From the NCBI RefSeq assembly GCF_002878395.1, contig NC_061120.1, positions 115,861,705 through 115,925,704 of the forward strand: a stretch of DNA of 64,000 nt. Reading direction: 5' to 3'. The DNA is from Capsicum annuum. Lineage: Eukaryota > Streptophyta > Magnoliopsida > Solanales > Solanaceae. Below, piece by piece: positions 57,642 to 64,000 of this stretch. The number at the start of each line of letters is the position of its first letter. The first letter of the stretch is position 1. Below the pieces are notes generated by a model. The model saw nothing but the letters and a program-made list of their open reading frames with translations. It made no database searches and was not told the origin of the DNA. Position numbers and translations under genes: made by a program.

Positions 57642-59736
57642 TTAGGCCTTGGCAAAATTCAAAGAGCCCACCGTATAAGGAATAGTGAAGGCTCTTGGAT
57701 CTGCCTTCTTCTGAACTAATGACCTTGTAGCAATCGCACTACAATGATGGAGATTATCAACTGGTTTATAACTTGTTGCTCTCTTCTTTGTCAAAAGGTC
57801 CTTCATGAATTTGGCATACCCTGGCATTTTCTCCAATGCCTTAACCAAAGGCACATTTATAGTCAGCTGCTTCAACATAGACATGAATTTACTAAACTTC
57901 ATGTCATCAATCTTCTTTTTCAGTCTTTGAGGGAAGGGAGGTGGTGGTTTTGGCAAATTTTTAACCACAACTTCCTTTTCCTTGTCCTTGTTTTGTTCAA
58001 ATGTAACAATCTGCTGACAATCAGGTACAATATTTGGAATAACCCTATCTGATCCTATAGATTCTATAGAATTATCAATATCAGCTTTATTCGCATCTTC
58101 TGCTATCACATCAACTACCGGCTTACCCAAGATTGGCTCTCCAATACCTTACCACTTCTAGTGGTAATTGCCATGCACGATCTATCCTTTTTAGGATTTT
58201 GGACTATGTCACTAGGTAACATACCGAGCTTCCTTTTATTAAGTGCCACCGATAATTGGCCCATTTGCTGCTCCAATTATTTGATCGACATAGAATGTGA
58301 GTCAACCAATTAGTTCATCGAAGATAAATCATTTTTTACCTTAAGTACTCCAGCGTTGGTTGCTTTTACTCCCTTCAATAGCTTGGCCATCAGGTCCTCC
58401 ATGGATATTTTCCCAGAACTAGATGTAGCTGCATTATGACTTCCAGGAGGAATATACAACTCACTCCTGTTATTTTTGCTTTTCTAATTTTCTTGGTCAC
58501 GATCCTTGTATCTGGTTTGATCATAATAGTTCTAACCTTGGTTTCCTTGGCCACTGCCTCGAAAACCCCTTAATTGTTTAAGTAATTTGCTTCCTCTTCA
58601 GAATCGGAGTTAGATCTTCCCTGTGATGCAACGACTTTAACCTTCTCTATCTTTCCTGATAATAAATACTTAGCGAGAAGGTCCATCTATGTTTTTATGT
58701 GAGCCATATCTTGGTCACATTCCTCTTTCCTTCGCCTCTATTCTGCAGTCATACCAATAGATACAGTAGATTTTGTTACCTCAGAATCCCTGGTATTCCA
58801 AGCCCTACTCTGCTTTGTCATACGATCTAGCATCTCAGATGCCTCAAGAAATGTGAGATCCATGAATGACCCACCCACAACATTATCTACCACTGGCTTG
58901 GTCATCAAATTCAAGGCTCTTTATAATATCTTCATCAAATGGACATTTGTTATCTGATGATTTGGGCACCGCATAAGCTTCTTCTTGAACCTTTCCCAAG
59001 TTTTGTGGAGAGCCTCAGTTGGAAGCTATCTGAAATTACTTATCTTATCTCTCAATTGTGCTCTCTTAGACCATGAAAAGAATCTTTCTAGGAAAGATTT
59101 TTTTTGTTGGCTCCAATTGGTGATAGAGTGGGGAGTTAGCCCATTCAGCCATAGAGTTACCTCTCCAGATAGATACAATGGAAATAAGCGCAGACGAATT
59201 GCATTCTGACCAACCCCCAGATTGTTAAACGACTTGCATGTTAAGATAAAATTAATCAGATGCATATTCGGATCTTCACCTGCAAGTCCACCAAATAACC
59301 CTTTGAGTTGCAGCAGCTGGATCATAGTGCAAGTAATGTTGAACTTGGCTCCGGGTGTTAAAGGCGGAGGAATAACTGCCCCTGTGGCACCAGCCCCATC
59401 CAGTTCATCATCATCATCAAAAGCAAACTGCACAGCTCTGCGGTCGGGTCTCATTCTAGCATGGTGATATCTGTTGACAGGTGCAGCCAAATCATCTGCA
59501 TGCCTTGGATTTAATAGCTCATCATCACCTAGATCTTCATCATTAGGATTTGGTGCCCGGCCTGGGTTATCAGCGTCCTGCTGATTTACTTGCGCAGCTG
59601 CCAATGACCTAGCCTGCTCCTGTTTAGTAGTTATTCTTTTAGGGTCTCGTTGCGCATCCATTCTACCAATGAGATGTGGTTCAGGATTTATAGGTAATAA
59701 TGGTTGACTTGATCTCCGTGTATTTAGCATGCACAA
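57642..59736 (-). pseudogene. Athila-type gag, broken
   Basis: Starts [20 protein letters not shown] at 59736; the first 236 codons are open and include [35 protein letters not shown] and the Retrotrans_gag core [20 protein letters not shown]. After a stop at 59026 the frame continues, LHKTWERFKKKLMRCPNHQ and FLEASEMLDRMTKQSRAW, with further stops. The tail (58130-57642) has a proline-rich PPPPFPQRLKKKIDDMKFSK and FMSMLKQLTINVPLVKALEK. It would form the particle shell. No intact CCHC knuckle is evident. Confidence 0.88.
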
Positions 59737-59839
59737 GAGTCAACCTATTCAAAACAAAAACAACAAACAGAAAGTAAAGTTTGAGAATCTTTGACCAAAG
59801 GGTCTATTAACTATCACAAACTTAGTTGACAACCGTATT

Positions 59840-59856
59840 CCCCGGCAACGGCGCCA
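59840..59856 (-). promoter_or_regulatory. Primer-binding site, Asp tRNA type
   Basis: On the minus strand TGGCGCCGTTGCCGGGG, complementary to the 3' end of plant aspartic-acid tRNA, follows the 5' LTR by five bases. This primer type is usual for Athila/Tat elements. Confidence 0.9.
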
Positions 59857-59861
59857 AAATT

Positions 59862-61516
59862 TGATACGCCCAAATTACAACTCTCAGTAGAAACTGTAAG
59901 CAGTCGCTGTCAAATATAAAACCCAACTCGGTTGGGTGTCGAATCCCACAGGGAATACTGTGCTTACTAATGTCGTAATTGTTATTAGACTGTTGATCAG
60001 AGTTTCTTAACCAAAATGATTTTTTTTAATTTGTAAAATGATAAATTGTAACAAGATTAGTTCAACTAATGATTTTATCCGTATTTCGTAACTTTATGAG
60101 ATTAATCAAACCAGAGTTATGATCACTAAAATGCCAGCATCATTTGGGTTGTGAATTATTTATGAGTTCCACTTAACAAATTCAATTGCAAGAAAGGTTG
60201 AATCCTATTCTATATCCATTAGTTTCCAACCTAAATGGATAGGTTATCCTATAATTTTCTCAAACTCATAGGATGCCTTATTCTTTCAACCTAATTCTTA
60301 TGTAAGCTAATCCTATTAGGGCATTAGCTATTACTCTAAAGGTTAAGGCCCTTAGAATTTATGTAAATACCTTCTTTTCCCCACAAACACTTTCTTCTCA
60401 GACAAGTGGTGTTCTAGGGCTTACTCCTCAAGTTTGCAACCAAGAAAAGTCATGAAATTGAAGAAAGGTTTATGCAATGTTATTCAATTATGGAACTTAA
60501 ATTGATTCCCAACCCATAGATGCATTTCACATTAAGGATCCCATAACCCTAGTTATGAGATTTAGCTACAATACTCCATAGAAGAGAAAGAATTCATTAT
60601 TGTATTATTCATAAATAAATGGAAAGTTTACTTACAAAGAACCTCAAGAATCAGTTCTTGAATCTTCAATGATCAGTTGTTTGATACTAACTTTCCCAAA
60701 AGTACTTGGATACCAATAGGTTCAATAGATGAAAAGAAAACTTGTAAAAGGTAAAAAATGCGTTCTTAACCCTAAAAGTTGGTATTTATGTGTCCCAGCT
60801 AAATAAAGAATTTAAAATTTAAAAATAGAAAAACCGCATCCCATTTAATGGTCCATATGACGGACCATCAATGATCTGACGGTCCACCATCTTTCTCGTC
60901 ACTCGATTCATCTGAATGACAGTTTCTGGATAACATCTGATGGTCCACTTGGAGGTCCATCGATGGACTGACGGTCTGCCATCATTACCGTCGTGGAGTC
61001 CTTTTGGAAGACAGCTTCTAGATAATAACTGACGGTCAATCTGGTGGTCCGTCCCAAGATTGACGGTCCACCACTTTGACCGTCACAGAGTTCCTCTAAA
61101 GAATAGGTTCTGGATAAGCGTTATGATCAATTTGGTGGTCCGTTCCATATCTGATGGTCCATCACCTTGATCATCACCAAGTCCCTCTAAGAAGTAGTTT
61201 CTGGATAAGTGTTGACGGTCCATCTGGTGGTCCGTCATATGTATAATGGTCCTCCATATTGTCCGTCACTCGACTCCTCTGGAGCCCTTGTTCTGGTTCA
61301 ACTTGACGATATATATGGCGGTCTATCGTAAACCTGACGGTCCGTCATTTTGACCGTCAATTCCTCTTTTCTACTACTTTTTCCAGTTTTCTTCTATGGT
61401 TATCTCCTTTCACTAAAACACTAAAAACCTTCATTACATATCAATTTGGTTGCTTGAAAACATACAATTTTCCTAAGAAAATGATGCTAAATGTTCCGTA
61501 AAACACCAAAACATCA
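59862..61516 (-). repeat. 5' LTR of the Athila-type element
   Basis: Minus-strand 5' LTR, ends TGATACGCCC (left) and AACATCA (right). It aligns with 46607-48278 over its length and carries the same 92-bp array. Confidence 0.92.
60849..61360. repeat. 92-bp tandem repeats with hairpin arms, in the 5' LTR
   Basis: The word TCTGG/TCTAG recurs at 60925, 61017, 61109, 61200 and 61292 (92, 92, 91, 92 bases apart). Same units as in the other LTR; one unit has lost one base. The unit number is the same in both LTRs, so the array was present before insertion. Confidence 0.9.
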
Positions 61517-62853
61517 ATTCCAATACGTCCAAACTCATGGTTGTTCCTAGAAGTATGTCCATAGTTTGAAAAGGTAACTATAAACTCATGATAGAGCTAG
61601 TGTTACAACATCAAAGAACATTAGAATGCACCAAGCTCTAGCTGGTGGGCTTGAGAATTTGGGTTGTTTGCTTGATGATTGTAGGAATTACATACACAAC
61701 ACAAAGAGATTGAGCATAGATCAAGGAGATGCTGAGTGTTTAAGAAAATTCTTTGTTGAAATACAGCTCAAGTATAATAATTTCTTTTATGCCTTCGACC
61801 TAGATGGTCGTGGTCGATTGAATAATATTTGATGGATCTACCCTCAATCAAAAAAGGCATACCAAGAATTTCATGAAGTGATTAGCTTTAACACTACGTT
61901 TCTCATTAATAGACATGGTATGCCATTTGCTTTGTTCATTGGTGTGAATCACCACTGTCTCTTCTTGGTTGTTCCAGTTGTTCCATCATCTCACACAAAA
62001 CAACAAAGACATTTCGTTGGTTTTTCAGTACTTTTATAGATGCTATAGGCGGTGTGCCCCCTACTTGCATGTTGACTGCTCAATATAAGAGTATAAGGGT
62101 AGACACAAGTGAAGTGATGCCTCATACTGTGAATTTCTTGTGCATATGACATATTTTTCCCAAAATTCCAATGAAATTATAGGGTCTTGGCATCTATTTT
62201 AACGAAGCTAAGAATGACATTGTGTCCATTCTTTTGGATAGTTTAACCAAGGACGAATTTTAAGCTAGATGAGAAAATTCCATAATAATGTAAAAAATGG
62301 AGAACAATTCTTGGTTGTATACAATGTAACATGAGAGGCAGAATTGGGTTCCTATCTACTTGAGTCACTATTTTTAGGCTGGCATGAAATCAACTCAATG
62401 GAGCGACGCAATGCATTCCTATTTTGATGGTTTTTTCAATGCTAGGAGCACTGTAAAAATCTTCACAGAGCAATATGAGGTTGCTATTTGAGATAAATAT
62501 GAGAAGGATTTGAGGGAAGAGCACAATTCCAAGTACCCCAAAACTAGGTGCAAAACCCATTTTTGCTGCAACAACAAATGAATGATGTGCTGACCCAAAA
62601 CATTTTGAAGATGTTTCATGATGAAATTTGTCAAATGGTGCATTGCAATTTAGCTTTTGTAGTTGATTCTAATTTAGGGCTTGTGAAAAAATATGGTGTA
62701 GTTGATGGATCGATTCGAAGCAACTTTTACAACAACAAATTTGTATTCATTATTGAATATTGTCCCCAAGGTGAATATCAGAGTTGCAATTGCATGTCTT
62801 TTGAGTCACGTGGCACCTTTTATTGTCACATAATAAAGTTAATGACCCATTAA
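61517..62853 (+). pseudogene. FAR1/FHY3-like gene, 3' part (MULE transposase and SWIM domains)
   Basis: Continues the gene split at 46606; with one ATTCC removed the codons read HELDSNTSKLMVVPRS across the join. Then stops and a frameshift lead to MHQALAGGLENLGCLLDDCR, YIHNTKRLSIDQGDAECLRK and FFYAFDLDGRGRL. The MULE-transposase-like core has VISFNTTFLINRHGMPFALF and VGVNHH-type text. Later come HRWVPIYLSHYFWAGMKSTQ, SYFDGFFNARSTVKIF and a SWIM zinc finger SCNCMSFESRGTFYCHIIKL with the CxC...CxH pattern, before TAA at 62851. At least five stops or frameshifts lie between 61560 and 62550. Family members bind DNA in the nucleus and act in light signalling; this copy is dead. Confidence 0.88.
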
Positions 62854-63540
62854 ACATGTAGTTTATCCCATTAAATGCAAAGAAAATGCTGAGCAATATT
62901 AATAATTTATTTATATATTATTCAATAAAAAATAACATCATGCGGTAGATCACTTATCAACATAAAAATCACAAGGCTCAATCTTAAGGTGAGTAAGATT
63001 GACCCTTATCATATCATCTAGCTTACAAACATGAATATCGTTCCTTTTCTTTGCCTTTTCAAGTTTTTCCATAGAATTTTCAATGTGATCGAGGTGAATG
63101 CATGTGTCTTAATTAATCACCTGCATATCTTGTTGGATCTTTCTCATAGTGTTCTAAAAAAAAATTGAATTTTTTAGTATTTGTCAATGCAAGACAATAG
63201 ATATCAAAAAATAAAAAAAATAAAGCATATAATATATTATTTCATACCTTTCTTATGATGAAAGACTCTCAATTTGATTGTGATCATTAACACAAAGAAA
63301 GAGCCCTTTAAATAGCAATTTGTTTACTAGTAACTAGGAAACTTTCAAACTTTTAATTTAATAGCTTTGACTGAAAATTAAATTTGAATATAAGATATTG
63401 CTTTTTTTTTTTGAGAAAATGTTGGTCTTAAAAAAATAATCCTCATCAAGAACATCAAGAGTTTGAATTTTTTCTATTTTTAAAAATAATTTAATTTTTA
63501 ACTTCAATTTAAAAGGATGTGAAATAATATTTTTTCAGAT
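62854..63540. other. Spacer with a weak minus-strand exon-like stretch
   Basis: At about 63150-62945 on the minus strand a mostly open, charged reading (MRKIQQDMQVIN, then HLDHIENSMEKLEKAKKRND and CKLDDMIRVNLTHLKIE) with one TAA looks coiled-coil-like. It is not recognised and too short to call a gene. The rest is AT-rich. Confidence 0.4.
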
Positions 63541-63898
63541 AAGCACCCAGTATCCCCTTGAACTATGGCTAAAGTTGCTACGGCACACTCCCTTGAACTG
63601 TGACTAAAGTTGCTACGACATACTCCAACTTCACAAGGATCCTATTACCCCCTAAACTCAATTTTAATGTATTTTTGTCTCCCATTTATGCTGATGTAAC
63701 ACTTTTATTACATAAAATAGGGCCCCATATTAAAGGTTTCATGTCAGCTAAAAGTGTTCACAAAAGGTTCCACGTCACCTAAAAAGGATGAAAAAATATG
63801 CTAAAATTTAGTTCAGGGGGGCAATAGGACTCTTGTGAAGTTGGAGTGTGTCGTAGAAAATTTGGTCATAGTTCGGGGGAGGGGGATACTAGATGCTT
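63541..63898. mobile_element. Palindromic MITE with about 130-bp TIRs
   Basis: Left end AAGCACCCAGTATCCCCTTG pairs with right end GGGGGATACTAGATGCTT read in complement. Pairing continues through GAACTATG, CTACGACATACTCCAACTTC / GAAGTTGGAGTGTGTCGTAG and AGGATCCTATTACCCCC / GGGGGCAATAGGACTC. The left arm contains an internal direct duplication of about 36 bases (CCTTGAACTATGGCTAAAGT / CCTTGAACTGTGACTAAAGT) absent from the right arm. No coding capacity. A target duplication is not certain, so the superfamily is left open. Confidence 0.85.
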
Positions 63899-64000
63899 TG
63901 ATCATATTTTTTTGACCTTGATAAAGGATGTAAAAGAATTACAATTGATTTAATATTCAATTTTGTGTAAATTATATTGTCAATTAGATCCATCATATAT

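Larger units (their letters stand above)
46607..61516 (-). mobile_element. Athila-type Ty3/gypsy element, 14.9 kb, with a nested solo LTR
   Basis: Two LTRs of 1,672 bp (46607-48278) and 1,655 bp (59862-61516) in the same direction, ends TGATAC...CATCA/CGTCA on the plus strand. A perfect 5-bp target duplication ATTCC lies at 46602-46606 and 61517-61521. The coding strand is minus: primer-binding site for Asp tRNA at 59840-59856, then gag, protease, an RT with its core deleted, RNase H, integrase and a third ORF before the 3' LTR. That gene order and primer site fit the Athila/Tat group. Over the first 115 LTR bases I count six substitutions and one indel, so the insertion is not recent. It lies inside the FAR1-like gene. 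Confidence 0.93.

Overview
The window is nuclear DNA of a flowering plant. It is AT-rich, has only short, broken open reading frames, and is built mostly of nested transposable elements. A tRNA-derived SINE, chromodomain Ty3/gypsy elements with GAAACACCCTG-type LTR ends, an Athila-type gypsy element and Stowaway-like, hAT and Mutator-like elements point to a dicot. Solanaceae (Solanum-like) is my best guess from recall of repeat families, not from a search. No intact host protein-coding gene is present. The host-derived coding pieces are a phospholipase D terminal exon, a broken FAR1-like gene, and gene fragments carried inside DNA transposons.

Layout. 1-7.3 kb: AT-rich intergenic DNA with a Stowaway-like MITE (140-410), a diverged tandem duplication (1111-1660), a Helitron-like element (2741-3353) and a SINE with a perfect 14-bp target duplication (6502-6680). 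7.3-9.5 kb: a Copia deletion derivative containing a 100-N assembly gap flanked by duplicated sequence. 9.8-10.8 kb: the 3' end of a LINE-type ORF (minus strand). 11.25-11.62 kb: an organelle-like GC-rich insert. 11.76-12.05 kb: the terminal exon of a phospholipase D gene. 12.16-13.34 kb: a Pack-MULE-type element holding an ABCG transporter fragment. 13.95-19.71 kb: a whole hAT element with 8-bp target duplication, a dead transposase, a second BED zinc-finger ORF and spliced-looking exons resembling an armadillo-repeat gene.

19.76-41.4 kb: a short Mutator-like TIR element split by a 20.7-kb Ty3/gypsy chromovirus array (LTR-internal-LTR-internal-LTR, 5-bp target duplication ACAAG). Its first LTR is in turn split by a 3.26-kb solo LTR (target duplication GATTT). 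43.1-45.8 kb: LINE RNase H and gypsy pol remnants. 46.08-62.85 kb: a FAR1/FHY3-like gene split by a 14.9-kb Athila-type element on the minus strand (target duplication ATTCC). That element is itself split by an opposite-facing 1.49-kb solo LTR (target duplication CCATC). 63.54-63.90 kb: a palindromic MITE.

The insertions give a clear relative chronology because most have matching target-site duplications at both ends. Every pol reading frame carries stops or frameshifts, and the Athila element has lost its reverse-transcriptase core, so nothing here looks autonomous. I found no CRISPR, operon or defence-type system. The points most worth a second look are gene capture by the hAT and Mutator-like elements, the tandem-LTR array, the 92-bp hairpin-forming repeat shared by the Athila LTRs and the region before its third ORF, and the organelle-like insert beside the phospholipase D exon.
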